In this document: piece after piece, positions 36,696-45,385 of the stretch
How the letters are laid out: each line of letters opens with the position of its first letter
How positions within the stretch are numbered: the stretch's first letter is position 1
DNA from: Parvularculaceae bacterium
GTDB lineage: Bacteria; Pseudomonadota; Alphaproteobacteria; Caulobacterales; Parvularculaceae
Reading direction: 5' to 3'
Assembly (NCBI GenBank): GCA_020446945.1
Contig: JAGRDS010000002.1
Coordinates: 72,426-136,425, forward strand
Length of the DNA: 64,000 nucleotides
Notes under the pieces: generated by a model
What the model saw: only the letters and a program-made list of their open reading frames with translations
Told to the model about the DNA's origin: nothing
Database searches by the model: none
Made by a program: the position numbers and the translations under genes

Positions 36696-37130
36696 ATGTT
36701 CGAATTCGCCGCCGCGCTTATGATGGGCGCCTCAAAGTCGGAAATTCCGCCTGAAATGTGGAATTGCCGAAACCAGGTCGAGGTCTGGTGCGCGGCGGAC
36801 GGCTGCGCGGCGGCGTCGGCGGATGAGTTCACGCCGATGGATATCTGGGCCTCGGTAACGGGCGAGATTTCCGCCTGCGCCTATTCGGGCTGCTGGGAGG
36901 GGGCGGCGGCGATCTCGCGCGAGGCCGGGCGTCTTCTCTGGATCGGCGACGATCTGCCCTTTGTTTCGGCGATCGAAGGGGCGAAAGGGGATGTGACGCT
37001 GCTCATTTTCGCCGACGACGGCGTCGGCTTCATCCGGACCGGAGGGATCGCGACACCGCTTCTATGCGCCCGAAGGCTTCCCTATGGCGACGGACCGGCG
37101 GGCGCTTCGGTTGCGCCGGGTGGCGACTAG
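36696..37130 (+). CDS. Conserved-looking cysteine-rich hypothetical protein
   Basis: Not recognised. The 144-residue product starts at the ATG at 36696 after AGGAGA. The N-terminal half has six cysteines in close groups (MWNCRNQVEVWCAADGCA; EISACAYSGCWEG). The C-terminal half is strand-rich (GDVTLLIFADDGVGFIRTGG). No signal peptide or membrane helix is obvious. The frame extends upstream through the tRNA-Ala as an artefact. It is the first of a tightly packed run that continues with yggT, yggU and folD. Confidence 0.72.
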   Translation: MFEFAAALMMGASKSEIPPEMWNCRNQVEVWCAADGCAAASADEFTPMDIWASVTGEISACAYSGCWEGAAAISREAGRLLWIGDDLPFVSAIEGAKGDVTLLIFADDGVGFIRTGGIATPLLCARRLPYGDGPAGASVAPGGD

Positions 37131-37172
37131 CCATAGATGCGAGGCTGATCCACCGCCGGAAGGACGCGCGCC

Positions 37173-37466
37173 ATGCTCGTGATTTCATACATTTTCAACG
37201 CTGCGATCCAGCTTTACATCCTCATCGTGTTCGTTTCCGTCATTATGAGCTGGCTTATCGGCTTTAACGTCATCAACCGGCACAACGCCTTTGTCGACGC
37301 CGTCTGGCGGACCTGCGTTTCGCTGACCGAACCCGCCCTGCGGCCGATCCGCAATATGCTGCCCAATCTCGGCGGCATCGACATATCGCCGGTAATCCTG
37401 CTGATCGGCCTCAACGCGCTGCAGATCGGCGTTAACTCCTATATTCTAAGACCGCTTGGCGGCTGA
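37173..37466 (+). CDS. YggT family membrane protein
   Basis: The 97-residue product has two hydrophobic segments (YIFNAAIQLYILIVFVSVIM and ISPVILLIGLNALQIGV) around the family motif EPALRPIRNMLPNLGGIDISP. The family is inner-membrane and linked by context to cell division or ion homeostasis; no reaction is known. It is two bases from the next gene. Confidence 0.9.
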   Translation: MLVISYIFNAAIQLYILIVFVSVIMSWLIGFNVINRHNAFVDAVWRTCVSLTEPALRPIRNMLPNLGGIDISPVILLIGLNALQIGVNSYILRPLGG

Positions 37467-37468
37467 AA

Positions 37469-37762
37469 TTGAGCGGCGCGTTCCAGCTTCGCGTGCGCGT
37501 GACGCCGGGCGCGAACCGGACCCGCGTCGGCGGCGTATGGAACGGGCCGGAGGGGGATGAGCGCCTCGTCGTGCGCGTCAGCGCGGCGCCCGAAAAGGGA
37601 AAAGCCAACAAATCGGCGCTCGAGGCGGTCGCAAAGGCGTTCGGCTTGCCGAAATCGGCCGTCAGCGTTACCGCAGGTGACAAGGACCGGTTAAAAACGT
37701 TTACGCTCATCGGCGATCTGGATGCGATGGCGGCCCGGCTCGCCGCGCTGAAAAAGGAGTGA
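37469..37762 (+). CDS. DUF167 (YggU) family protein
   Basis: A 97-residue small alpha/beta protein with the family pattern [41 protein letters not shown] and GDKDRLK. The start is TTG at 37469, two bases after the yggT stop; no better start is available. Function is unknown; yggT-yggU adjacency is common. Confidence 0.88.
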   Translation: MSGAFQLRVRVTPGANRTRVGGVWNGPEGDERLVVRVSAAPEKGKANKSALEAVAKAFGLPKSAVSVTAGDKDRLKTFTLIGDLDAMAARLAALKKE

Positions 37763-37766
37763 TGCG

Positions 37767-38636
37767 GTGACGGTTGGCATTATCGACGGCAAGGCGGTCG
37801 CCGCCTCATTGCGCGAGAAGATCGCCGGCGCCGCCTCGAACCTCCGCAATGTTCACGGCCTGACGCCGGGCCTCGCCGTCGTGCTGGTCGGCGACGATCC
37901 GGCGAGCCATGTCTATGTCCGCAACAAAGGGATTGCGACGAAAAAAGCGGGTATGCGGTCCGTCGAACACCGCCTGCCGGCCGATGTCAGCGAGGCCGAT
38001 ATCGTCGCGCTGGTGCGCGATCTGAACGGCGATGACGGCGTCGATGGGATTCTGGTGCAGATGCCGCTCCCCGACCATATCAACGCGCATCGCGTCATAA
38101 ACGAGATCGATCCCGAAAAGGATGTCGACGGCCTCACCGAAGCGAACGCCGGAAAGTTGATGCTCGGCGAAACGGGGCTGGTTCCCTGCACGCCGCAGGG
38201 ATCGATCATCCTGATCAGGACGGTCGAACAAAAACTCTCCGGCCTAAACGCCGTCGTCGTCGGCAGGTCCATCCTTGTCGGCAAGCCGCTCGCCATGCTG
38301 CTGCTCGCCGAAAACTGTACGGTGACGCTCGCGCATTCCCGCACGAAAGATCTGGCGCATGTCTGCCGCTCGGCGGATATCCTTTGCGCCGCCGTCGGTC
38401 GGCCTGAAATCATCAAGGGCGACTTCGTGAAAGACGGCGCAATCATAATCGATGTCGGGATCAATCGTGTCGGCGACAGGCTGATCGGCGACGTCGATTT
38501 CGCCGCCGCGTCAGAACGCGCAGGCGCGATTACGCCGGTGCCGGGCGGCGTCGGGCCGATGACGATCGCATGCCTGTTGAAAAACACGGTACTCGCCGCA
38601 GCGCGTCGGCGCGCCCTCAAAGATCCGGAGATCTGA
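37767..38636 (+). CDS. folD: Bifunctional methylenetetrahydrofolate dehydrogenase / cyclohydrolase
   Basis: Converts 5,10-methylene-THF to 10-formyl-THF, the donor for purine synthesis (purH is also in this window). The 289-residue product has [14 protein letters not shown] with the catalytic Tyr and Lys, [25 protein letters not shown] and the NADP-site [19 protein letters not shown]-terminal [16 protein letters not shown] is complete. The start is GTG at 37767. Confidence 0.96.
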   Translation: MTVGIIDGKAVAASLREKIAGAASNLRNVHGLTPGLAVVLVGDDPASHVYVRNKGIATKKAGMRSVEHRLPADVSEADIVALVRDLNGDDGVDGILVQMPLPDHINAHRVINEIDPEKDVDGLTEANAGKLMLGETGLVPCTPQGSIILIRTVEQKLSGLNAVVVGRSILVGKPLAMLLLAENCTVTLAHSRTKDLAHVCRSADILCAAVGRPEIIKGDFVKDGAIIIDVGINRVGDRLIGDVDFAAASERAGAITPVPGGVGPMTIACLLKNTVLAAARRRALKDPEI

Positions 38637-39566
38637 TTGACCGACATCGCCGTCATTCTTCCTTGCCTCAATGAGGAAGCGGCGATCGGGCCCGTCGTCG
38701 CGGCGTTCCGCGCCGCGCTGCCGTCGGCGGTCGTCTATGTCTACGACAACGCCTCGACCGATGATACGGCCGGCGTCGCCTCGCGGGCCGGCGCGATCGT
38801 CCGGCGCGAGCCGACGCCCGGCAAGGGAAACGCGGTGACGCGCGCATTCGCCGACATCGACGCCGACATCTATGTCGTTGCGGACGGCGACGGTACCTAT
38901 GACGCGAAAATGGCGCCCGTGATGATCGAGCGCCTGCAACGCGAAACGCTCGATATGGTGATCGGCGTGCGCGCGCATTCCTCCGCCGCGGCGTACAGGC
39001 CGGGGCATGTCATGGGCAACCGGGTGTTCAGCGGCATCTTCCGATCGCTGTTCCGCGTGAATTACACCGATATTTTGAGCGGCTACCGGGTGCTGTCGCG
39101 ACGTTTCGTCAAAAGTTTTCCCTCGCGCGCGCGCGGATTTGAAATCGAGATCGAAATGTCGGCGCATGCGGCGCTGTTGAGAACGCCGCTCGCTGAAATC
39201 GAAACAACCTACGGGCCGCGTCCGAAAGGCGCGCAAAGCAAACTCAACACTTTTGCGGACGGCGCGCGCATACTTGCACGCATGTTCCGTTTCCTGCGGC
39301 TTCACCGGCCGCGCTTCGTATACGGCCTGCTCGGCATTTTCGGCGTCGGCGCGGCGGCGATTTTCTTTATCCCCATCCTGATCGAATTTTTGCAGACCGG
39401 CCTTGTGCCGCGCTTTCCGACTTTGATCGTTTCCGTTGCGATCGGCATTCTCGGATGCGCCGCATTCGCGGTCGGCGCCATTCTGGATGCGCAGGCCCAG
39501 CATTTCGCGGAGACGAAGCGTCTCGCCTATCTGCGCATGGCGCCGCCGCCGGGAATCGCGACGTGA
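38637..39566 (+). CDS. GT2 glycosyltransferase, dolichyl-phosphate-mannose-synthase-like
   Basis: Transfers a sugar from a nucleotide donor, probably to a polyprenyl phosphate. The 309-residue product has the GT-A start AVILPCLNEEAAIGPVV, YDNASTDDTAGVA, the metal-binding VVADGDGTYDAKM, and ends with two hydrophobic segments (YGLLGIFGVGAAAIFFIPIL and TLIVSVAIGILGCAAFAVGA). The TTG start directly follows the folD stop. The stop overlaps the next start (GTGA). Coupling to a polytopic membrane protein suggests a lipid-linked sugar pathway. Confidence 0.88.
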   Translation: MTDIAVILPCLNEEAAIGPVVAAFRAALPSAVVYVYDNASTDDTAGVASRAGAIVRREPTPGKGNAVTRAFADIDADIYVVADGDGTYDAKMAPVMIERLQRETLDMVIGVRAHSSAAAYRPGHVMGNRVFSGIFRSLFRVNYTDILSGYRVLSRRFVKSFPSRARGFEIEIEMSAHAALLRTPLAEIETTYGPRPKGAQSKLNTFADGARILARMFRFLRLHRPRFVYGLLGIFGVGAAAIFFIPILIEFLQTGLVPRFPTLIVSVAIGILGCAAFAVGAILDAQAQHFAETKRLAYLRMAPPPGIAT

Positions 39567-40780
39567 GCCAACTCGCCCGGAAAAGCTTCGCGGCGCTGGC
39601 GATCACGCCGATCTTGACCATTGTTTTCTTCGCCGGCGTGTTGTCGGCATTTGCTGTTCCGAGCGCGCCGATCCTGCGCAACCTGCTTGAACGGCCCGAC
39701 GTCCTGTTTGCGCGCCGCGCCGATAACGGGCGCGTCATCGACGCCGATACGGAATGCATCGGCGTCAGTATCGGTCTCGATCTGACCGGCGAACCGCACA
39801 CGCTCGTCGAACGCGCCGTCGATGCGCAAAGCCTTTATGGATGCCAGCCGCTGGAGGTCTATTTCACCGGATCGCGAAACGAGGAAATCCGGGATTATTT
39901 CAGGTACTGGCACGGATTTACGGTGATTGCGCGGCCCGCCCTCGCTCTTATGCCGTATAATGATTTTCGCGGCCTCCTGTTCACGCTTTCGGTCGGTATT
40001 TTTATCTGGCTGGCCTGGCGCGTCGGCGCGGATTTCACCCCGGCGACGGCGCTCGCGCTGGCGGCGCCGTTCGTTGTCGTCAATGCGATGGGTTTGACGG
40101 TTGTCGTCACCAAGGCGACGACGTGGCTGCTGGCGATCGGCGCGGCGCTTTTCTTGAGCCGCCGCCGCTCTTCGCAAACGCCGCTTCTGGCGTTTTTCAT
40201 CGTCGGCGCCTTGACGGCCTATTTTGATTTTTTCACCGCGCCGGCCTTCGTATTCTGCTTCGCGGCTATGATCTGGGCGCTTTACGAAATGCGCGCCGCG
40301 CGCGAGCCCGAATGGGGCGCGTTGGTCGCGCTTGGCGTTTTCTGGGGCGTCGGTTGGGCGGGGTTTATCCTGATCAAGATCGCCATCGCCGCCATCGTTC
40401 TCGATTCGAATGTCTGGCGCGATTTCATCGACGCGGCCGCTTTCCGCGTGCGCGGCGAAACGGAACTCGTCGAGAGTTTCATTCCGGGTGCGGCGCTTTA
40501 CGCGAATTTCGCGGCGTTGAAATCCGTCTGGGCGCCGATCGCAATAATCGCTTTCATCATTCTCCCCTTCGCGACGAAGGCGCGGCGCGCGCGATGGCGC
40601 CGTCTTGCCGGGGAGAAAAGCGTTTTGCTCGCGATCGCCATCGCGCCGCTAATTTGGCTCGAAGTTTTTTCAAACCATGCGCAGATTCACGCCGCCTTCA
40701 CGCAGATCAATCTGACGCCGGCATTTTTCCTTTCGGCGCTGGTCCTGGCCGCCTCGCCGGCGATTGCGCCGCGTTCCTGA
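39563..40780 (+). CDS. Polytopic membrane protein coupled to the GT2 enzyme
   Basis: The 405-residue product starts at GTG 39563, inside the stop of the glycosyltransferase gene. It has about eight to ten hydrophobic helices, with a large periplasmic-type loop after the first helix (ADTECIGVSIGLDL to YFRYWHGFTVIARP). Such a first loop and the partner gene recall GT-C type lipid-sugar transferases, but no diagnostic acidic motif is clear. Function unknown. Confidence 0.75.
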   Translation: MSQLARKSFAALAITPILTIVFFAGVLSAFAVPSAPILRNLLERPDVLFARRADNGRVIDADTECIGVSIGLDLTGEPHTLVERAVDAQSLYGCQPLEVYFTGSRNEEIRDYFRYWHGFTVIARPALALMPYNDFRGLLFTLSVGIFIWLAWRVGADFTPATALALAAPFVVVNAMGLTVVVTKATTWLLAIGAALFLSRRRSSQTPLLAFFIVGALTAYFDFFTAPAFVFCFAAMIWALYEMRAAREPEWGALVALGVFWGVGWAGFILIKIAIAAIVLDSNVWRDFIDAAAFRVRGETELVESFIPGAALYANFAALKSVWAPIAIIAFIILPFATKARRARWRRLAGEKSVLLAIAIAPLIWLEVFSNHAQIHAAFTQINLTPAFFLSALVLAASPAIAPRS

Positions 40781-40835
40781 CGGCGCTTGATTGCGGCGGG
40801 GGCGCCCCCCATCTAGAGGGGGAAAGGGCGGACAG

Positions 40836-41396
40836 ATGATGACCCATATGCGTATAAAAACGGCGCTCCTGGCTGCGGTCTCGCTGACGGCGGCCTCCAT
40901 CGCGGCGGCTCCCGCAAACGCGGCGGCGCTCGCCGAGCCCGCGGCGCCCGTTGAGCCTGCGGCGATCGAACTTGTTCTCGCGCCCACACACCATGATGAA
41001 GAGCGCGCCGGCCCCGTTATCGGCGCAAAGCGGCTCGGCTTCGCCGCGGCGGCGCTCGCCGCCTTCGCCGGGCTGGCCCGGATCATCGGCTTCAAACGCC
41101 TGAAGACGGCCGCCATTTCCGGAGCGCGCATCGCCGGTAAGACCGCCGCAGCGGGCGCCAGGGCGAGCATGACGGCGGTAAAGGCCGCCGCGCGCGCCGC
41201 ATCGTCCCCGCTCAGATTTTTTCTTGCGCTGGCCGGGCTTGGCGTTTTCGCGCTGGCGGGCGTTGGATTTTACGATGTCGAATGGCTGGGCGGACTTTTT
41301 GTCGGCGCGTTGATGGCGATCCTCGTCGCCCATGGCGCCGCCCGGACAAAAAAGGCTCTTGCTCCTATCCGCCGCCGCCGCGGCGTTAACGACTAA
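40836..41396 (+). CDS. Hypothetical exported, Ala-rich membrane protein
   Basis: Not recognised. The 186-residue product has a signal-like N-terminus (THMRIKTALLAAVSLTAASI, cleavage after ANA or AAA). Next come a Pro/Ala-rich stretch, a short hydrophobic segment (LGFAAAALAAFAGLARIIGF), a basic Ala-rich region, and a C-terminal hairpin of two hydrophobic helices (FFLALAGLGVFALAGVGFYD, LFVGALMAILVAHG). The ATG at 40836 follows GGAAAGGG. Its stop codon lies inside a CtrA-type site. Confidence 0.68.
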   Translation: MMTHMRIKTALLAAVSLTAASIAAAPANAAALAEPAAPVEPAAIELVLAPTHHDEERAGPVIGAKRLGFAAAALAAFAGLARIIGFKRLKTAAISGARIAGKTAAAGARASMTAVKAAARAASSPLRFFLALAGLGVFALAGVGFYDVEWLGGLFVGALMAILVAHGAARTKKALAPIRRRRGVND

Positions 41397-41402
41397 TTAA
41401 CC
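41386..41402 (+). promoter_or_regulatory. CtrA-type site TTAA-N7-TTAAC
   Basis: TTAACGACTAATTAACC matches the CtrA consensus TTAA-N7-TTAAC in full and overlaps the stop codon of the preceding gene. Another TTAA half-site lies at 41418. It is the only promoter-like feature between that gene and the terminator at 41520. Confidence 0.5.
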
Positions 41403-41519
41403 AATAAAAACAGTACGTTAAATGGTTGTAAGTCGGCTCACGCCTCAATTCCGCCGCATTGGGGCGCCATAGTCATCCTCAGCTTCAACGAGCCGCTTTG
41501 ACTTTTCCTGCACCCAGAA

Positions 41520-41573
41520 CCGCCCGGTCTTTCGCCCCCCGCACCCCCTGAAGACCGGGCGGTATTTTATTTT
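41520..41573 (+). terminator. Intrinsic terminator with perfect 12-bp stem
   Basis: CCGCCCGGTCTT pairs with AAGACCGGGCGG across a 19-base loop, then TATTTTATTTT. It is 124 bases past the nearest stop codon on the plus strand. Either it ends a long 3' untranslated region or it ends a small RNA. Confidence 0.8.
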
Positions 41574-41661
41574 CCGATCTGTCGATTTTTTCCGGCGATT
41601 TTTCGCGTGCGCGGCGGCGTTTTTGTTGCGCAAATCCGGCGCATCAAGATAGGCAGAACTG

Positions 41662-42321
41662 ATGTCTCCGGTCCGAATCGCCCCTTCGATTTTATCCGCC
41701 GATTTTGCGCGCCTCGGCGCGGAAATCGCGGCCGTCGCCGACGCGGGCGCGGATTTCATTCATGTCGATGTCATGGACGGTCATTTCGTCCCCAATTTGA
41801 CGATCGGCCCGCTCGTCGTCAGCGCGATCCGGAAGGCGACGAAACTGCCATTCGACGTCCATTTGATGATTTCGCCTGTCGATCCCTATGTTGATGATTT
41901 CGCCAAGGCCGGTGCGGACATCCTGACCGTTCACCCGGAGGCGGGGCCGCATCTTCACCGCACCTTGCAGCGCATTCGCGCGGCGGGCGTCAGCCCCGGC
42001 GTCGCGCTCAATCCCGGAACGCCCGTATCGGCGATCGAGCCGGTTATCGGCGATGTCGATCTTGTCCTCGTCATGAGCGTAAATCCCGGTTTCGGCGGCC
42101 AGTCATTCATTCCCTCGCAATTGAAGAAGATCGAAACGCTCCGCAGGCTGATCGATGATTCCGGACGGAACGTCATGCTGGAGGTTGATGGCGGCGTGAA
42201 TGCGCAAACGGCGAAAGCGGCGATCGCCGCCGGCGCCGATGTGCTGGTCGCCGGTTCGGCGGTGTTTCGCGGCGATCCCGCCGCCTATGCGGCGAACATC
42301 GCCGCGTTAAGAGGCGAATAG
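41662..42321 (+). CDS. rpe: Ribulose-phosphate 3-epimerase
   Basis: Interconverts ribulose-5-phosphate and xylulose-5-phosphate. The 219-residue TIM barrel has [30 protein letters not shown] (metal His and catalytic Asp), [19 protein letters not shown] and EVDGGVN with the second catalytic Asp. Full length. The heparinase-like gene follows two bases after the stop. Confidence 0.97.
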   Translation: MSPVRIAPSILSADFARLGAEIAAVADAGADFIHVDVMDGHFVPNLTIGPLVVSAIRKATKLPFDVHLMISPVDPYVDDFAKAGADILTVHPEAGPHLHRTLQRIRAAGVSPGVALNPGTPVSAIEPVIGDVDLVLVMSVNPGFGGQSFIPSQLKKIETLRRLIDDSGRNVMLEVDGGVNAQTAKAAIAAGADVLVAGSAVFRGDPAAYAANIAALRGE

Positions 42322-42323
42322 AA

Positions 42324-43997
42324 GTGGCGGCCGGTACGCGCAAAAAGACCGATCATAACGTCGCCGGCGGCATTGCGCGCCGCGTTCAGCGCGCATGGGG
42401 CGAAAGCCCGTTCTATCAGTCGCAATTGAAAGGGCCCGCGCCCGATCGCCTGGCGCTCAAGCCTGTCGATCCTTATGGCGCGGACAAGGCGCTCGGCGAA
42501 GCGATTGCGGCCGGGCGTTTGTCGATCGGCGCGCAGTCGGTCGATTGCGAGGGCGAGATCGACCGCCTGTGGCCGCTCGCCGGCCGCGCCGGTCCGCTTT
42601 ACGATTTTCTCCATCGTTTCGTCTGGTTGCGCCATCTCGCAGCGCTCGGGCAGCGCGGGCGCGAACCGGCGCTGCGCCTCGCCGAAGCCTGGTTCGCCGA
42701 GAATGAAAAATGGTCGCCCGAAAGCTGGGAGCCGTACACGACCGGCGAACGGCTTGTTCATCTTTGCTGTCACGGTCAGGTTGTCCTCGCGCGCGGCGAC
42801 GCGCTCTGGCGCAGCCGCGTTCTCACCTCGATGGCGCGCCAGACCCGGCATCTGGCGCTCGCCGGCCATCGCGCCGGCGCCGCCCATGAACGCCTGATGA
42901 CGGCGATGGCGCTTACCGTGGTTGCGCTTGCGCTTCCGGGCTGTGAAAGCGAAGCGGAAAAAGGCGTTGAACTCCTGCGCCGCGAATTGCGGTTGCAGAT
43001 TCGCCCTGACGGCGGTCATGTCAGCCGCAATCCTTCGCGCCAGCTCGAAATCGTCGTCCGTTTACAGATGGTCTTAAAGGCTCTCGAAGCGCGGCGCATG
43101 CCCACGCCCGGATTTTTGCGCCACATGATCGGGCGCGCCGCCGCGCATGTTCAGCTTTTCAGGTGCGGCGACGGCAAGCTGGCGGTTTTCAACGGCGGTT
43201 TTGAAGATGACGGCGCGGCGCTTTCCTCGGCGCTGACCCTGGTCGACGAGGCGGCGGAGCCGACGGGGTTTGCGCGCCATTCCGGGTTTCAGCGCCTTGA
43301 GGCGGCGCGAAGCGTCCTGATCGCCGATATCGGCGCGGCGCGCGGCGGGGCGACGTCGACGGGAAATTATCAAGGCGCCTGCTCGTTTCATTTTTCGTCA
43401 GCGCGCTCGCGCATCGTCGTCAATTGCGGATCGGGCGCGCAGCTTCCCGGCGAATGGTCGAACGCGCTCAGACAGGCGGCGGCGCATTCGACCCTGTCTA
43501 CAGAGCCGCGCGAAGCCGGGGCCGCGTTGATGCGCGGCGCGCTTATCACCCATCGCCGCGCAGAAGACATCAAAGGCCATCTTCTTGAAATCGAGCGCAC
43601 ATTCGACGCTGAAGCGAATGCCATGCGCCATATCAGGCGGCTCTACCTCGCCGCGCGCGGCGATGATCTTCGCGGCGAAGACAGGCTGATCGAGCCGAAT
43701 GACGCGCTGCGCGCCGGCTGGCGGCTCCGCTTTCATCTTCACCCCGGCGTCAGGGCTTCGCTCGCCCGCGACGGACGATCGATCATCCTCGCGCTGCCGA
43801 ACAAGGAGGGCTGGCGATTTCGGTGCAATTTCCGAAATTTAATGATCGAACGCAGCATTTATTGCGGGGCGGGCGGTTTGCCGCAATCAAGCGAGCAGAT
43901 AATCATTGCGCCGGCCGAACCGCAGGACGGGTTGGAAGTCGAGGCCGGCGGGGATATCGTCGCCCGATGGAGCTTTCGCCGCATGGACAACGCCTGA
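42324..43997 (+). CDS. Heparinase II/III family protein
   Basis: The 557-residue product has an N-terminal alpha-toroid (WEPYTTGERLVHLCCHGQV; LQIRPDGGHVSRNPSRQLEIVVRLQMVLKALE) and a C-terminal beta-sandwich (FNGGFEDDGAALSS; STGNYQGACSFHFSSARSRIVVNCGSG; AAHSTLSTE). This is the layout of heparinase II/III lyases. No signal peptide is seen. It may act on an acidic surface or wall polysaccharide, though the substrate is unknown. The start is GTG at 42324, almost touching rpe. Confidence 0.85.
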   Translation: MAAGTRKKTDHNVAGGIARRVQRAWGESPFYQSQLKGPAPDRLALKPVDPYGADKALGEAIAAGRLSIGAQSVDCEGEIDRLWPLAGRAGPLYDFLHRFVWLRHLAALGQRGREPALRLAEAWFAENEKWSPESWEPYTTGERLVHLCCHGQVVLARGDALWRSRVLTSMARQTRHLALAGHRAGAAHERLMTAMALTVVALALPGCESEAEKGVELLRRELRLQIRPDGGHVSRNPSRQLEIVVRLQMVLKALEARRMPTPGFLRHMIGRAAAHVQLFRCGDGKLAVFNGGFEDDGAALSSALTLVDEAAEPTGFARHSGFQRLEAARSVLIADIGAARGGATSTGNYQGACSFHFSSARSRIVVNCGSGAQLPGEWSNALRQAAAHSTLSTEPREAGAALMRGALITHRRAEDIKGHLLEIERTFDAEANAMRHIRRLYLAARGDDLRGEDRLIEPNDALRAGWRLRFHLHPGVRASLARDGRSIILALPNKEGWRFRCNFRNLMIERSIYCGAGGLPQSSEQIIIAPAEPQDGLEVEAGGDIVARWSFRRMDNA

Positions 43998-44112
43998 TCG
44001 CGGCGGGATGCGGCGGCGCAGGATACGGGGCGGCGAGCTGCGTTTAGAAGGCTGATTGCGTGAAATTTGTTGTCGGCGAAGACGCGCGCCGGCGGTGCAG
44101 GGGAGTGTATTT

Positions 44113-45309
44113 ATGTTTGGAAAGCTGCTGTCCGGATTTAAAACAGCCGCCGGCCGGCGCGCCGAACCGACAACACTCAGCGATTTTGACATTTCGGCCC
44201 TGTTGGACCGGCCGCAGCGGCGCATCGATCTGCGCGCGGCGCGGAAACTCATTCAGGGTAAGCGCGTACTCATCACAGGCGCCGGCGGCACGATCGGGTC
44301 GGAGCTTGCGCGTCAAACAGCGGGCTTTGCGCCGGCGAAACTCGCACTGCTCGATAATTCCGAATTCAATCTCTACGAAATCGACATGGAGCTGCGTGAA
44401 GCGGGGCATGGCGATATTCTGTTTTCAACGTTGACGGATGTCTGCCGCGTCGAACATCTGACGCGCGTCTTCGAGACGGTGAAGCCGGAAATCGTGTTGC
44501 ATGCAGCCGCGTTCAAACATGTGCCGATCGTCGAACAGAACCGAAGCGCCGCCGCGCTCGTTAACGTGCTGGGCGCTAAACTGGTTTTTGACGCGGCTGT
44601 TCGGTGCAAGGCGGAAACGGTCGTTTTCATTTCGACCGACAAGGCGGTCAATCCGTCGAGCTTCATGGGCGCGACGAAGCGCGTTGCAGAATTATATGCG
44701 CAGGCGCTCGACGTCGCGCAAAGCGATTCGCGATTTACGACGGTGCGGTTCGGCAACGTATTCGGCTCAACCGGATCGGTCGCGCCGCTTTTTACGCGCC
44801 AGATTGCGAATGGCGGACCTATCACCGTCACCCATCCCGATATCAAGCGCTATTTCATGACGACGCGCGAAGCGGTGCAGCTTGTCTTGCAGGCGGCGAG
44901 CCTTGAAAGTGGCGAGAAGTCGATCGTAAGTCATGACGGGCGCGTTTTCGTTCTTGATATGGGCGAGCCGGTGCTTATTCTCGACCTCGCCAAGAGGATG
45001 ATCGAGGCGTCGGGCTTCCAGCCCGGCAAGGATATCGAAATCCGGTTCACGGGACTTCGGCCCGGCGAAAAGCTGTTTGAGGAGATATTCCTCGACACGG
45101 ACAAACTCGTCCGCACGGGCGCCGATGGCGTCCTCCTCGGCTCGCCGGCGATGATCGATCTGCCCTTGCTCAATCCGCGCCTTACCGATGTCGTCAAGGC
45201 GGCGCAGGCCGCAGACCAGAAATCGCTCGACGAGGCCGTTCACGCTCTCGTGCCGGAATTCACGCCCGCAACGGGCGAGGGAAAAAGCGCAAAACAGGCG
45301 CCGCATTAG
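44113..45309 (+). CDS. Soluble nucleotide-sugar dehydratase, CapD/FlaA1-like
   Basis: The 398-residue product is an extended SDR protein: GKRVLITGAGGTIGSELARQ (NAD site), HAAAFKHVPIVEQN, ISTDKAVNPSSFMGATKRVAE with the Thr-Asp-Lys and Met-Lys of the 4,6-dehydratase active site, and GLRPGEKLFEEIF. It lacks the N-terminal membrane helices of full PglF/CapD. It likely makes a 4-keto-6-deoxy UDP-sugar. The ATG at 44113 is preceded by GGGGAG. It sits between the heparinase-like gene and purH. Confidence 0.87.
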   Translation: MFGKLLSGFKTAAGRRAEPTTLSDFDISALLDRPQRRIDLRAARKLIQGKRVLITGAGGTIGSELARQTAGFAPAKLALLDNSEFNLYEIDMELREAGHGDILFSTLTDVCRVEHLTRVFETVKPEIVLHAAAFKHVPIVEQNRSAAALVNVLGAKLVFDAAVRCKAETVVFISTDKAVNPSSFMGATKRVAELYAQALDVAQSDSRFTTVRFGNVFGSTGSVAPLFTRQIANGGPITVTHPDIKRYFMTTREAVQLVLQAASLESGEKSIVSHDGRVFVLDMGEPVLILDLAKRMIEASGFQPGKDIEIRFTGLRPGEKLFEEIFLDTDKLVRTGADGVLLGSPAMIDLPLLNPRLTDVVKAAQAADQKSLDEAVHALVPEFTPATGEGKSAKQAPH

Positions 45310-45385
45310 GCCGCCGGCCGCCGGCGGGGTTGTTCGCCAGCGCACGCTTGGTTAAACGACGCGCAGGTTTTTCCGGAGCATCCCG

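Noticed and set aside
41445..41759. 104-codon minus-strand frame spanning the orphan terminator
   Set aside because: It reads through a strong inverted repeat and over the rpe start; no ribosome site near a plausible start.
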